64,000 bases of DNA, taken from assembly GCA_910574185.1 (NCBI GenBank), contig CAJSZQ010000018.1, positions 1 through 64,000 on the forward strand, in the 5' to 3' direction. How positions within the stretch are numbered: position 1 is the stretch's first letter; each line of letters begins with the position of its first letter. A model generated the notes under the pieces. The model saw nothing but the letters and a program-made list of their open reading frames with translations, did not search any database and had not been told where the DNA came from. Below, in pieces: positions 18,891 to 28,187 of this stretch. Made by a program: the position numbers and the translations under genes. Origin of the DNA: Lachnospiraceae bacterium (GTDB lineage: Bacteria > Bacillota > Clostridia > Lachnospirales > Lachnospiraceae).

Positions 18891-19733
18891 CTATTCTTTT
18901 ACGCCACCTGTCGTCAGTCCTGCAATAATCTTCTTCTGGAATATCAAAACAAGAATAATTAACGGTACCGTTACAACCACTGTCGCGGCCGCCATATCTC
19001 CCCAGGGAAGTTCATAATTACTTGGGAACAGTGCAATTCCCACCGGAACTGTTCTCATCAAATCGTCCGTCATGAATGTCAATGCGTAAATATACTCGTT
19101 CCAGGCATTGATAAATACAATCAGCCCTACTGAAAATATTGCCGGCTTAATCAGCGGAAGCATAATTTGAAAGAAAATCCTTGCTCTCGAACATCCGTCT
19201 ATCGCAGCGGCTTCCTCAAACCCTTTCGGAAGCTGGGCAAAGAAATTGGTTAACAGCCAGATAGACAACGGCAATGCAAATGTAATATATGGAATTACCA
19301 GTCCCGCATATGTATTTAACAAACGAAGTTCCTTCAGCAACAGATAAATGGGACTTAGCGTTGCAATGGTTGGAAACATCGAAATACTCAAGATTGCCAT
19401 CAACATAATCTTTTTTCCTTTAAAACGCAGCCTTGCCAGCGCGTATGCGGCAGAAGCTCCTATTAGTATACTAAGAAACGTAGTTATCGTCGCTACAACA
19501 AAACTATTGATTAAATACTTTGCAAATGGGTGTTTCTCAAACACATTCACATAAAATTGTCCATGCACAGAACTAGGAATCCATTTTGCCGGAATTGCGG
19601 CAATCTCTGACAAGGGTTTTATAGACGTCATAAACTGCCAGAAAAACGGAAGTACAATAATACCAATAAACATGATGACAAATGCATAAAATAATATATT
19701 TTTTACGATAGTGATTGATTTTTTCTCACGCAT
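18891..19733 (-). CDS. Carbohydrate ABC transporter permease (MalG-like)
   Basis: A 280-residue inner-membrane permease with six predicted segments. The EAA loop EEAAAIDGCSRARIFFQIMLPLIKP lies near 190-215 (reported in parts: EEAAAIDG, then RIFFQIMLPL). AAGGAG sits eight bases before the ATG. It pairs with the adjacent MalF-like permease; no ATPase is encoded here, so a shared MsiK-type ATPase elsewhere is likely. Confidence 0.93.
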   Translation of the reverse strand: MREKKSITIVKNILFYAFVIMFIGIIVLPFFWQFMTSIKPLSEIAAIPAKWIPSSVHGQFYVNVFEKHPFAKYLINSFVVATITTFLSILIGASAAYALARLRFKGKKIMLMAILSISMFPTIATLSPIYLLLKELRLLNTYAGLVIPYITFALPLSIWLLTNFFAQLPKGFEEAAAIDGCSRARIFFQIMLPLIKPAIFSVGLIVFINAWNEYIYALTFMTDDLMRTVPVGIALFPSNYELPWGDMAAATVVVTVPLIILVLIFQKKIIAGLTTGGVKE

Positions 19734-19745
19734 ATTTCCATCTCC

Positions 19746-20663
19746 TTACAAATCAGTAATCTGGTCTCCTAAAGCCCGCATATATAACAGGCTGATGAGA
19801 AATACAACAACAAATATCATAACCGCCATTGCCGAGCCATACCCGAAATCCAGGAATTTCATCAAATGATTATATGCATATACCGAAACACTTTCCGTTC
19901 CATTCGCACCTCCGGTCATAACCGAAATCAAATCAAATACTCTGAATGCGTCCAGCGTCCTAAAAAGCAGCGCAACCAACACCGTAGTTTTCACCGTCGG
20001 CAGCGTAACATACAGAAACCTTTGAAAAATATTTGCTCCGTCAATCTTCGCCGCTTCATATAATTCTTCCGGAACCATCTGAAGTCCCGCAAGAATCAGC
20101 AGCGCCATATATGGAGCTGTCTTCCATATATCTGTAATTACCAACGCCATAAACGACCCGTCCGCCGTACTTAACCATGCCTGATATTTATCAATAACTC
20201 CAATCCTGCTAAGCACATCATTAAACAGACCGTATTGGTCATTATAAATAAATTTCCACATCATTGCGGAAACGGAAGTCGGAATTGCCCATGGTATCAG
20301 AATCGCCGCTCTGACAAGACCTTTCCCTTTAAATGCTTTGTTCATAATCAGCGCCGCCGTAAAGCCAAGCAGCAGTTCCATCGATACAGTGGCCAGTGTA
20401 AATTTCAAAGTAAAAACTATTGCCGTTATTGCTCTTTCATCCTGAACAATTGCTCCGTAATTCTTCAAACCGATAAACGGGTATCCGCTTCCCGGATTTG
20501 TCAAAACCATCTCGTGCAAACTAAGCCATACTGTCCTGAGAATCGGGTAAACCGCAATCACCAACAGAACAATAATAGCCGGAAACATCATTATCCAGGC
20601 ATCTCTCGATTCTGTTTTCTCAAGAGTTCCACCTCTTTTTTTCCCTGCCATAACTGCCTCCAT
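19746..20663 (-). CDS. Carbohydrate ABC transporter permease (MalF-like)
   Basis: A 305-residue permease, first of the pair, with membrane segments from about 25. The EAA loop (ELYEAAKIDGANIFQRF) is in the C-terminal half. Two starts are possible: ATG 20663 (AAAGGA upstream) or ATG 20651 (GGAGG five bases upstream). It follows the solute-binding protein gene by 66 bases and the stop lies 12 bases before the MalG-like start. Confidence 0.93.
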   Translation of the reverse strand: MEAVMAGKKRGGTLEKTESRDAWIMMFPAIIVLLVIAVYPILRTVWLSLHEMVLTNPGSGYPFIGLKNYGAIVQDERAITAIVFTLKFTLATVSMELLLGFTAALIMNKAFKGKGLVRAAILIPWAIPTSVSAMMWKFIYNDQYGLFNDVLSRIGVIDKYQAWLSTADGSFMALVITDIWKTAPYMALLILAGLQMVPEELYEAAKIDGANIFQRFLYVTLPTVKTTVLVALLFRTLDAFRVFDLISVMTGGANGTESVSVYAYNHLMKFLDFGYGSAMAVMIFVVVFLISLLYMRALGDQITDL

Positions 20664-20729
20664 TCCTTGTTTTCCTTTCAGTTTTATACAGCACAGGGAC
20701 TTTTTACAGCCCTGTGCCGTTACCGCAGC

Positions 20730-22025
20730 CTACTCTGCATCTAATTCTTCCACCTCTGCCTGAAGTGTATCCAGCGCATCTTTCACTGCCGCTTCACCGG
20801 TAAGCGCCTGATGGACGTTTCTCTGGATTGCATCAGAAACCTTCGCATATTGCGGAGACTTCGGCCTGGACTTCCCATCCTGAATAATTCCGTAAAATTC
20901 CTCATAAAATGGAATTTCTTCCAGAATCTCTGCGTCTGTATATACCGATTTTATAACCGGCGGTTGTGAAGAAATAAGCGTCATTTCCTTCTGAGTCTCC
21001 TCACTTACCATAAATTTAATAAATTCGCCGGCAGCAGCCTTCTGCTCGTCGCTGATATTATTATTTACTACAAGGTCAAGCCCGCCCAGACAGGTATGCG
21101 ACTTCGTTCCGCTCGGACCGGTTGGCAATGAAGTTGCGCCAATCATACCCGTTACTTTTGAATCTTCTCCCTGTCCGCTGGACCAAAAGCCGGACCAATC
21201 ACGAATAAATAAACACTTGCCTTCTTTAAATACCTGTTCGCTTTCTGTCTCCGTATAGGTTGTAACTCCTTCCGGCGCGTATTCATCAACCAGTTTTTTC
21301 ATTATCTCCGTTGCCTCGATATTTTCGGAAGAATTGATAACCGGTTTTCCATCCTCGTCAAGAATATCTCCGCCGTTCCCCCACACATACTCGACCCAGT
21401 TAGTAACTAACGCTTCTGACTGCGCCGCCTGGAAGTCTGCGCCATACTCAACGCCATTGATTCCAACCGCTTTGTCTGCAAGCTCCATCCAGCCATCCCA
21501 GGTTGTCGGAACATCTGCTTTGAGTTCTTCCAAAACATCCTTCCTGTAAAACATAACGCTGGAATTTGTAAACCAGGGAGCCGCCACCAGTTTGCCGTCG
21601 TAGGTAGCCGCTTCAACGGTTCCTTCAATCATTGCGTCCGTCATATCTGAATCCACATACTCACTTAAATCTGCCAGCCATCCCGCAGAGGCAAATTCTG
21701 CAATATACACAACGTCAAGTCCCATAACATCCACGCTGGTATCTCCGGATGCAAGCTTGTTAACAAAATCATCATGAACTGCATTTGCATCCTGCGGCAG
21801 AATTACTGTTTCAACTTGAATCTTATCCTGACTCTCATTAAACTTATCTACAATCTTTTGTGTAGGTTCCCCTACGCCCTGGTCAAACGAGAATTTAACA
21901 ATGGTCTTGCCATCCTCGCTCTTTGCCTGTTCTTCACCGCCGCTTCCTCCGCATCCAGCCATTGACAATGTCATTACCGTTGCTGCAGCTACCGCCGCCG
22001 TCTGTTTCCATGTTCTCCTTTTCAT
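20730..22025 (-). CDS. Sugar ABC transporter solute-binding lipoprotein
   Basis: A 431-residue family-1 solute-binding protein with an N-terminal signal and lipobox LSMAGC (C25). The mature part starts GGSGGEEQAK and contains the typical W-rich and VSEETQKEMT segments. AGGAGG precedes the ATG. On the minus strand a TATAAT (plus 22056-22061) lies before the gene, with a LacI-type operator about 130 bases upstream of that. It captures a sugar or oligosaccharide for the two permeases; the ligand cannot be read from sequence. Confidence 0.93.
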   Translation of the reverse strand: MKRRTWKQTAAVAAATVMTLSMAGCGGSGGEEQAKSEDGKTIVKFSFDQGVGEPTQKIVDKFNESQDKIQVETVILPQDANAVHDDFVNKLASGDTSVDVMGLDVVYIAEFASAGWLADLSEYVDSDMTDAMIEGTVEAATYDGKLVAAPWFTNSSVMFYRKDVLEELKADVPTTWDGWMELADKAVGINGVEYGADFQAAQSEALVTNWVEYVWGNGGDILDEDGKPVINSSENIEATEIMKKLVDEYAPEGVTTYTETESEQVFKEGKCLFIRDWSGFWSSGQGEDSKVTGMIGATSLPTGPSGTKSHTCLGGLDLVVNNNISDEQKAAAGEFIKFMVSEETQKEMTLISSQPPVIKSVYTDAEILEEIPFYEEFYGIIQDGKSRPKSPQYAKVSDAIQRNVHQALTGEAAVKDALDTLQAEVEELDAE

Positions 22026-22190
22026 GTTGCTCCTCCTTACATAAATTTTATTTGCATTATACCTACCGGTGTAAAGCCATTAAAAATCGTTTTCCTATCC
22101 ATTATATTTTTGTTTTATTTTTTTATTTTATTTGTATAAAAATACATTATATTTTTTAATAATATCGTTCATATATACTATATTTTTACA

Positions 22191-22204
22191 GGCAAACGCT
22201 TTCC
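22191..22204. promoter_or_regulatory. LacI-family operator upstream of the sugar ABC operon
   Basis: GGCAAACGCTTTCC is a central-CG palindrome (GG.AA.CG.TT.CC), the layout of LacI/GalR operators. It lies between the regulator gene and the binding-protein gene. Confidence 0.65.
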
Positions 22205-22249
22205 TACTTCTTATTATATAAGAGCTGTCTAATACAGCTCTTTCAAACT

Positions 22250-23263
22250 CTATAATGTTTTTGTCGTACTTCTCCGAATAATCTTGTGCGGAACATAATA
22301 GGTTCTCGCTTCAGCAGTTTCACCTTCAAGCCTTCTGATAAGTTCTTTCGCCGCAACCTCGCCTTCATAATCATAAGAGATACGAACAGTAGATAGTTCA
22401 GGCTGGAAATACGTAGAAAAATTTGAATCGTCAAATCCCATAACGGATATATCCCCTGGTACATCCATATGCACATTTTTTAAAAACTGAATAGCGCCAA
22501 GAGCAATCACATCGCTCCCTGTTACTACAGCCGTCGGCAATACGCTATTTTCTTCATAAATGCGCTTCATTCCCTCATATCCAAACTGAAAATTAAATTC
22601 TCCCTGTTCAATGTACGAGTCTACGATTTCAATTCCGGCGGCAGTAAGCGCGCTTTTATACCCCTGCAGTCTCTTTTTCCCTGATGAAAAATCATACTTA
22701 GGCCCCCCCAAATATGCAATTCTGCGATGACCATTCTCTATCAAAAATGTTACCGCATCTGACATAGCCTGCACATTATTGTGAACAACCGTTGCAACAA
22801 TATCGTCTCCAATGGACGCGTCCTGCGTTACAAGCACCGTAGGGTAACTTCTCCCTAAGATAAAATCCACCAATTTCTGATTTACATCTATGCCCGCAAA
22901 TAGAACGCCTTCTATTTGCCGTTCTTCCATCAACTGAAGAAGTTTTAGTTCGCGCTCCGGCTCTCCGCCTGACTCACATATCATAATCGTATAGCCTTTT
23001 TCTTCACATACTCGATTAATCCCTTTCGTCATAGCTCCAAACACAACATTAGAGATATCTGATACAATTACGCCTATCATATTAGTCTTTTTCGTAACAA
23101 GTCCCTGAGCCAGTGTATTCGGTTTGAAATTATTCTTCTTAATTACCTTATATACTCTGTCCTTAAGTTCAGGACTTACGGGTTTTGTTCCATTCATTAC
23201 CCTTGATACTGTAGATATTGATACTCCTGCTTCTTTTGCAATATCCGATATTGTAACTGCCAT
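22250..23263 (-). CDS. LacI-family transcriptional regulator
   Basis: A 337-residue sugar-responsive repressor. The helix-turn-helix is at 3-23 (TISDIAKEAGVSISTVSRV) with the hinge helix following; the periplasmic-binding-like core spans 60-337. It is followed by the ABC operon on the same strand. One putative operator lies before its own start (23285-23298) and one before the ABC genes, fitting local repression and autoregulation. Confidence 0.95.
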   Translation of the reverse strand: MAVTISDIAKEAGVSISTVSRVMNGTKPVSPELKDRVYKVIKKNNFKPNTLAQGLVTKKTNMIGVIVSDISNVVFGAMTKGINRVCEEKGYTIMICESGGEPERELKLLQLMEERQIEGVLFAGIDVNQKLVDFILGRSYPTVLVTQDASIGDDIVATVVHNNVQAMSDAVTFLIENGHRRIAYLGGPKYDFSSGKKRLQGYKSALTAAGIEIVDSYIEQGEFNFQFGYEGMKRIYEENSVLPTAVVTGSDVIALGAIQFLKNVHMDVPGDISVMGFDDSNFSTYFQPELSTVRISYDYEGEVAAKELIRRLEGETAEARTYYVPHKIIRRSTTKTL

Positions 23264-23284
23264 ACTTGTTCTCTCTTTCTAGTG

Positions 23285-23298
23285 GGAAAAGGCTTTCC
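23285..23298. promoter_or_regulatory. Putative LacI operator upstream of lacI-family gene
   Basis: GGAAAAGGCTTTCC differs from the downstream operator pattern GG.AA.CG.TT.CC at the central CG only and lies about 22 bases before the regulator start. Confidence 0.5.
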
Positions 23299-23554
23299 TT
23301 TCCCTTGTGCCTATATTATCATCCTTTTATTCCCTGGTCAATGTTGTTTTTATATTTATAATTTTTTTATTTAAATTCACTAATTTTATTGTATTATTTT
23401 CGGCTAAATTTACTAGTAAATGGAAAAAAGCAGGAAATGTAAAAACTGTTATCTTTATAACAAAAGAATTAAAGAATATGAAAACTGCTAACTGGATTCC
23501 TATACAGAAAGTAATTCATTTTATGGAAAAGTTGACAAATGAATGATATTACTT

Positions 23555-23649
23555 GTTACTGTTCACACATCGCCCGCCGGACGCGGATTGAATCAGGAGC
23601 ATATCTCTGATTCAACCCGCTGTTTGCCAAATGACCTGTGAACTGTAAC
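23555..23649. repeat. Repeat family 1, internally deleted copy D
   Basis: Only the outer arms remain: GTTACTGTTCACACAT... through CGGATTGAATCAGGAGCATA, then TCTCTGATTCAACCCGC and on to GTGAACTGTAAC. About 140 central bases are missing relative to full copies. The 616 bases between lacI and the surface-protein gene also hold an AT-rich stretch (23299-23550) with no convincing gene. Confidence 0.85.
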
Positions 23650-23761
23650 TTATTACATTTTACGAAGGCTGATTAACGTTGAAATAGTGTTGTGTTTTAT
23701 CTGGAAATATAGTACACTTACCACAAGCAACAAATTTAAACGTATATTGACCAATCTTATG

Positions 23762-23802
23762 ATTCACCCGTCAAAAGATTTTATTTCTTTTTGGCGGGTG
23801 AA
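23762..23802. repeat. Inverted repeat in the surface-protein leader
   Basis: ATTCACCCGTCAAAAGA pairs with TCTTTTTGGCGGGTGAAT around a short loop. No T-run follows on the plus strand, so it may be a regulatory hairpin or the terminator of an unseen transcript. Confidence 0.5.
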
Positions 23803-23879
23803 TTGAACTATATGGTACAAAATTATGAAATGAGTATGACTACTACTGCATGACATTAACACAGGAAAGGAAAACAAGA

Positions 23880-26144
23880 ATGAAGGCAAAAAAACAATTA
23901 CTCTATCTGCTTTTAGCTGTATGTTCTATTTGGATATTTCAATCAGAAGAGGCATCTGCAAATTCTGAATCTATTATAGTAAATGGAACCAACATTCTCC
24001 AGGCACAAGATTATACTGTTTCATGCGGAAGCGGTACAGCCAAATATGACCCAATCACCAAAACGCTGACGCTAAATAATGCAACTATTTCCGGACTGAA
24101 TGGCGGAAACGCTCTTTTATATGGAATTGATATTCAGCAACAAGACGTAACCGTTGAATTAATCGGTCAGAACTCAATTGACGCCTACATAGGAATCTCA
24201 AGCAGCAGCCCATTTCGTATCGCAGGCTCTGACGGCAGCCTTGCTATCCATGCAAGCAGAAATCAGGATTTAAATACTGTTCCCTGTTGCGGAATCCGCA
24301 TTGATAATGGCGGACTGACTGTTCAAAACACTAAGTTACAGATTACTGTCAGTGATTTAGAAATGCTAAGCGGCTACGCAGTTTACATTTGCGGAGGCGA
24401 TAACAAGATAATCAATTCTCAAATAGAGATTGACATGCCTTCCAGCTTAAGTTCAGATATTCAAAGTACCGGCATTAATGCAACGGGCGCAAATTCGCTT
24501 ACTATTTCAGACAATTCAAGCGTAACCATGAATACAGTGGATGCAGGAATTGCAGTTACAGGAAATTTAAAGGTTTCTAACAGCACACTTGCAATTCCAA
24601 GTGCGGAAAAATATGTAATATCCTGTGGAAATTTGGAGATAGTAAATGGTTCTGACCTATCCGTATCCTCAAACAGCGGAGTAGCGCTGTCGGCTAATGA
24701 AAAGATTACCATTTCTAATTCTACTGTCGAAGTAGAGTCAGTGGGAAGTAACAGTCTTTCCTGCATGAATCTTTCAGTTACAGACTCTTCAAATCTGACT
24801 GCCAAAGGTTATTGGCCGGCTTTTTATGTAGTAAAGGACGCTCTTATTAAAGACTCCTCTATAGAGACAGCATCCGAAGCCGATGTGAGTATTTTTTGCA
24901 AAGAGGGAAACTTAGAAATTGCAGATTCCGACGTAACATGTACGTCCGGCCCGAATTATGGCGGTATCCTTACAAATGGAAACCTGACGATAAACGATTC
25001 TAATGTTATTTCTCCCGGCAGTTCCGGTGTATCCGGCATTCACGCAAAAGGCGATATTCTGATTGCCGGTGGCAATACCGAGATTGGGCAAGGAAATATT
25101 TCCTCCGAAAATAACATTCAGATAGGCGGAGTTATTACTTCAGACGGAACACCGTCCTATGAAAACATACAAAGTAATAATTCAAATGGACAAATATCAT
25201 TTTTAGACGCTAATTATAATGCGGTAGACAAAGCTATCGAAAAAGCGAACGCTCTCAATAAAAATGATTATATCAATTTTGGGATTGTAGAAACCGCAAT
25301 AAACGCGGTAATCAGGGGAAAAGATATTAGAGAGCAGGAAAGCGTAGACAAATACGCAACCGCTATTGAGGATGCCATTAAGGCATTGCAACCGTTGCGT
25401 ACTATTTCAATTATAGAAGGCGCCGACCAGACAGTTCCAACTGGTACAGATAAAAGTGTCACAATCAAGGCTGACGGAGCTTTTCATCAATTTGTCCGTT
25501 TATCAATTGATGGAATCGAAGTAGCAACGGAGCATTATACTGCTATATCCGGCTCTACAATTATCACATTAAAACCAGAATATATCCGAACACTGACCGT
25601 TGGAAGCCATACAGTGATACTTCATTTCACCGATGGGCGTGCTCAAACTACTATCACAATCAAAGAAGAGAATGAACCAGAGAATCCCCCTGAAAAGCCA
25701 GAAGAGAAGCCCGAAACTCCAGACACAAAACCAGAGGATCCGGATGATAAACCTGAAAACCCGGACACAAAACCGGATAACCCGGATGATAAGCCAGAAA
25801 ACCCGGACACAAAACCGGATAACCCGGATAATAAGCCAGAGAACCCGGACACAAAACCGGATAACCCGGATGATAAGCCAGAGAACCCGGACGAAAAACC
25901 GGATAACCCGGACACAAATCCAGACAAACCAGAAAACAAGCCCGGTGATTCTTCTCCAGAGCAACAGCCTCAAAAGCCAGATCCATCGGCCAACGCAGTA
26001 CAGAAACCAACACAAAACCTGTCACAAAATCAGAGAAACGTGGAAAGGGCTCCCAGAACAGGCGATCACAAACCTTTTGAATTGCTGATTATCCTTATGG
26101 CTGTATCTGTTGCAGGGCTGATCACACGAAAGCAGCAGCAATAA
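23880..26144 (+). CDS. Secreted, wall-anchored beta-helix surface protein
   Basis: 754 residues. The signal peptide (1-27, AxA at 25-27) is followed by a large repetitive Ser/Asn-rich region (30-430) with recurring short strands such as LTISDNSSVTMNT and LKVSNSTLAI, typical of right-handed beta-helices. A helical segment (about 450-510) and an Ig-like domain (about 515-590) follow. A Pro/Asp/Lys stalk (598-690) is built of 14-residue units (KPENPDTKPDNPDD). The end has the sorting pattern APRTGD (724-729), a hydrophobic helix and RKQQQ. This is an LPxTG variant without Leu. AAAGGA supports ATG 23880. It is probably an adhesin; the ligand is unknown. Confidence 0.85.
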   Translation: MKAKKQLLYLLLAVCSIWIFQSEEASANSESIIVNGTNILQAQDYTVSCGSGTAKYDPITKTLTLNNATISGLNGGNALLYGIDIQQQDVTVELIGQNSIDAYIGISSSSPFRIAGSDGSLAIHASRNQDLNTVPCCGIRIDNGGLTVQNTKLQITVSDLEMLSGYAVYICGGDNKIINSQIEIDMPSSLSSDIQSTGINATGANSLTISDNSSVTMNTVDAGIAVTGNLKVSNSTLAIPSAEKYVISCGNLEIVNGSDLSVSSNSGVALSANEKITISNSTVEVESVGSNSLSCMNLSVTDSSNLTAKGYWPAFYVVKDALIKDSSIETASEADVSIFCKEGNLEIADSDVTCTSGPNYGGILTNGNLTINDSNVISPGSSGVSGIHAKGDILIAGGNTEIGQGNISSENNIQIGGVITSDGTPSYENIQSNNSNGQISFLDANYNAVDKAIEKANALNKNDYINFGIVETAINAVIRGKDIREQESVDKYATAIEDAIKALQPLRTISIIEGADQTVPTGTDKSVTIKADGAFHQFVRLSIDGIEVATEHYTAISGSTIITLKPEYIRTLTVGSHTVILHFTDGRAQTTITIKEENEPENPPEKPEEKPETPDTKPEDPDDKPENPDTKPDNPDDKPENPDTKPDNPDNKPENPDTKPDNPDDKPENPDEKPDNPDTNPDKPENKPGDSSPEQQPQKPDPSANAVQKPTQNLSQNQRNVERAPRTGDHKPFELLIILMAVSVAGLITRKQQQ
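25735..25920 (+). repeat. 42-bp tandem repeats encoding the Pro-rich stalk
   Basis: About four units of 42 bases (AAACCGGATAACCCGGATGA and so on) with few changes, encoding KPENPDTKPDNPDD. The low complexity leaves several reading frames open on the opposite strand, which I do not take as genes. Confidence 0.85.
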
Positions 26145-26162
26145 TAATATAAGAAAAGTAAA

Positions 26163-26209
26163 AACTGACGGACAAGAAACAGATACAAACTGTTACTTGT
26201 CCGTCAGTT
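26163..26209. terminator. Convergent terminator between surface-protein gene and sigH
   Basis: AACTGACGGACAAG pairs with CTTGTCCGTCAGTT, with an inner AACAG/CTGTT pairing. It lies between two convergent genes. T-runs are weak. Confidence 0.65.
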
Positions 26210-26245
26210 CAACTCAGTCAGCCATACGCTCCACGATATAATTTT

Positions 26246-26854
26246 CTATTTGATTCCCAGAATTTTTCCTGCCTTAGCCTTAATCCTCTGCAGGGCATTA
26301 TCAATCGTTTTCGGAGTCTTTGACAACATTTCGGCTATTTTCTTATAATCCGTTCCCAGAAGATGCAAATATAAAACCTGCTGCTCAAGTTCGCTCAAAC
26401 TACCCGCCAGTTTACTCTCCAACACCTGCGCAGACTCTCTGCCGATAAGCGCAAGCTCTGGATTGCTGTCCTCCCCTGCCTCAATCATATCCAGAACTCG
26501 TCCGCTCTTTCCTTCCTCCGCCTTTTCATATAACGACACATAGGAATTTAGCGGAATATGTTTCTTCCGCTTAGAGGCTTCAATGGCGCTATACATCTGT
26601 CTGCGTACGCAAAGCTTTGCAAAGCTATTAAACGACGTATTCTGTCCTGTATCATAGTCCTGAACTGCTTTGAACAGGCCAATCATTCCCTCCTGTATCA
26701 AATCGTCTTTTTCACCGCCCAGAAGATACATTGCCTTTGCTTCCCTGCGCACCACATTCTTATATTTTTCCATGATATAATCCATAATCTCCCGCTCCCC
26801 ATCCCGAAGATTACAAATCAGCTGCTCATCTGTAAATGTCTCATATTTCGACAT
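26246..26854 (-). CDS. sigH: RNA polymerase sporulation sigma factor SigH
   Basis: A 202-residue sigma-70-family factor of the SigH/Spo0H group. Region 2 contains KDDLIQEGMIGLFKAVQDYD; region 4 near the C-terminus reads YKKIAEMLSKTPKTIDNALQRIK. I start at ATG 26854, preceded by GAAGGAGAGGAAAGAA. It is the last gene of the cysE-cysS-mrnC-rlmB-sigH order, which is conserved in Clostridia and supports the name. It may be read from the T-box promoter as well as from its own promoter. Confidence 0.92.
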   Translation of the reverse strand: MSKYETFTDEQLICNLRDGEREIMDYIMEKYKNVVRREAKAMYLLGGEKDDLIQEGMIGLFKAVQDYDTGQNTSFNSFAKLCVRRQMYSAIEASKRKKHIPLNSYVSLYEKAEEGKSGRVLDMIEAGEDSNPELALIGRESAQVLESKLAGSLSELEQQVLYLHLLGTDYKKIAEMLSKTPKTIDNALQRIKAKAGKILGIK

Positions 26855-26951
26855 TTCTTTCCTCTCCTTCAACTACTGCTCCATCCAGTCAAAAACCAAA
26901 CCCGTAAACTGTATATTCCACTCGATTGACTTAACCATAATACGCTTATTC

Positions 26952-27707
26952 TTAAATCATCCTCTGCCTTACCACTTCATAAGCAAGTACTCCAGCCGCC
27001 ACCGATGCATTCAAAGAATCAATATCTCCTTTCATTGGAATGCTGGCTGTAAAATCACAGGTTTCCTTTACTAAACGACTAACGCCCTCGCCCTCATTTC
27101 CAATCACAAGACCAACAGGACCTTTCAAGTCCATCTGATACATCTCAGTTCCGCCCATGTCCGCACAGACAAACCACAACCCCTGCCTCTTTAACTCCTC
27201 CATCGTCTTCTTAAGATTCGTCACCTTTGCAACCGGCGTATAATTCAACGCTCCGGCAGATGTTTTAGCAACTACAGCAGTCAGTCCCACCGCCCGCCGT
27301 TTCGGAATAATCACGCCATGAGCCCCCGCCAGATTAGCGGTACGGATAATCGCCCCCAAATTATGAGGGTCCTCTATACCGTCCAACAAAATTAGAAAAG
27401 GAGGCTCTCCCCGTTTCCCGGCAAGCTCCAGCATATCCTCCACACTCGCATACTCATAGGCGGCAGCATATGCAATCACACCCTGATGTTTCCCAGTGTC
27501 TGAAATCTGAGTCAAACGCTCTCTACTTACAAACTGCAGAATCGTATCATGTTTCTTTGCCTCTCTCACAATTGTACGAACAGGACCGTCCTGACACCCC
27601 TCCTGTACAAATAGTTTATCAATCGGCCTGCCGGAACGAAATGCTTCCAGAACTGCATTTCTCCCTTCAATCACAAGGCTTTTTACTTCTACATTATTCT
27701 CACTCAT
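26952..27707 (-). CDS. rlmB: 23S rRNA (guanosine-2'-O-)-methyltransferase RlmB
   Basis: A 251-residue SPOUT-family (TrmH) methyltransferase. The N-terminal RNA-binding domain (8-80) is followed by the trefoil-knot motifs GIEDPHNLGAIIRTANLAG, GNEGEGVSRLV and IPMKGDIDSLNASVA. AAGGAG lies five bases before the ATG. It follows mrnC in the operon; both act on rRNA. Confidence 0.93.
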   Translation of the reverse strand: MSENNVEVKSLVIEGRNAVLEAFRSGRPIDKLFVQEGCQDGPVRTIVREAKKHDTILQFVSRERLTQISDTGKHQGVIAYAAAYEYASVEDMLELAGKRGEPPFLILLDGIEDPHNLGAIIRTANLAGAHGVIIPKRRAVGLTAVVAKTSAGALNYTPVAKVTNLKKTMEELKRQGLWFVCADMGGTEMYQMDLKGPVGLVIGNEGEGVSRLVKETCDFTASIPMKGDIDSLNASVAAGVLAYEVVRQRMI

Positions 27708-27743
27708 ACAAACTCCTTATCTATTTACCTGACAGAAAGAACT

Positions 27744-28187
27744 TCATTCTCTATTCAGACTATCAATCCCTAATTTCACCAATTCCAGCATACGCCTGTA
27801 CTCCCTCTTCAAATACAGATACCCTATCAGGGCCTCAAATCCGGTCGCCCTGCGGTAATCCGTCACCGACTGGTTCTTCGCCGGACTGACAGTCTTAGAA
27901 TTCCTGCCGCGCCTGTATACCTGATGCTCCTCCTCTGTCAATTCTTCCTGAAGTCTGCGCATCATCTTCGACTGGCTGGATGCCTGTACATACATGCTGG
28001 TTTCTCTATGAAGCTTCTGTACCGGCTTATTTCCCTCATTCAATACCAAACTCTTAATCACCAAATCAAAAATACAATCCCCTATATATGCCAAAGCAAG
28101 AGGTGAATAAGTTTTCACATCCACCTCCTGCATCTGAAATAATTCCTGCATATAGAAATCAAATTCCCATTCTATGCCTTTTTCCAT
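27744..28187 (-). CDS. mrnC: Mini-ribonuclease III (MrnC)
   Basis: A 147-residue RNase-III-like enzyme lacking the dsRNA-binding domain, used in 23S rRNA maturation. The signature [19 protein letters not shown] lies near 27-45, with a conserved acidic pair, and [10 protein letters not shown] is near 124-133. It starts inside the end of cysS (16-base overlap), with GAAGGAG just upstream, suggesting translational coupling. A second possible start is the ATG 12 codons in. Confidence 0.92.
   Translation of the reverse strand: MEKGIEWEFDFYMQELFQMQEVDVKTYSPLALAYIGDCIFDLVIKSLVLNEGNKPVQKLHRETSMYVQASSQSKMMRRLQEELTEEEHQVYRRGRNSKTVSPAKNQSVTDYRRATGFEALIGYLYLKREYRRMLELVKLGIDSLNRE

Noticed and set aside
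23307..23546. 79-residue plus-strand gene
   Set aside because: AT-rich, no ribosome site, no recognisable domain, and it overlaps the likely lacI promoter region.
25569..26025. Antisense genes opposite the surface-protein stalk
   Set aside because: Open frames arise from the 42-bp low-complexity repeats; no starts or ribosome sites.
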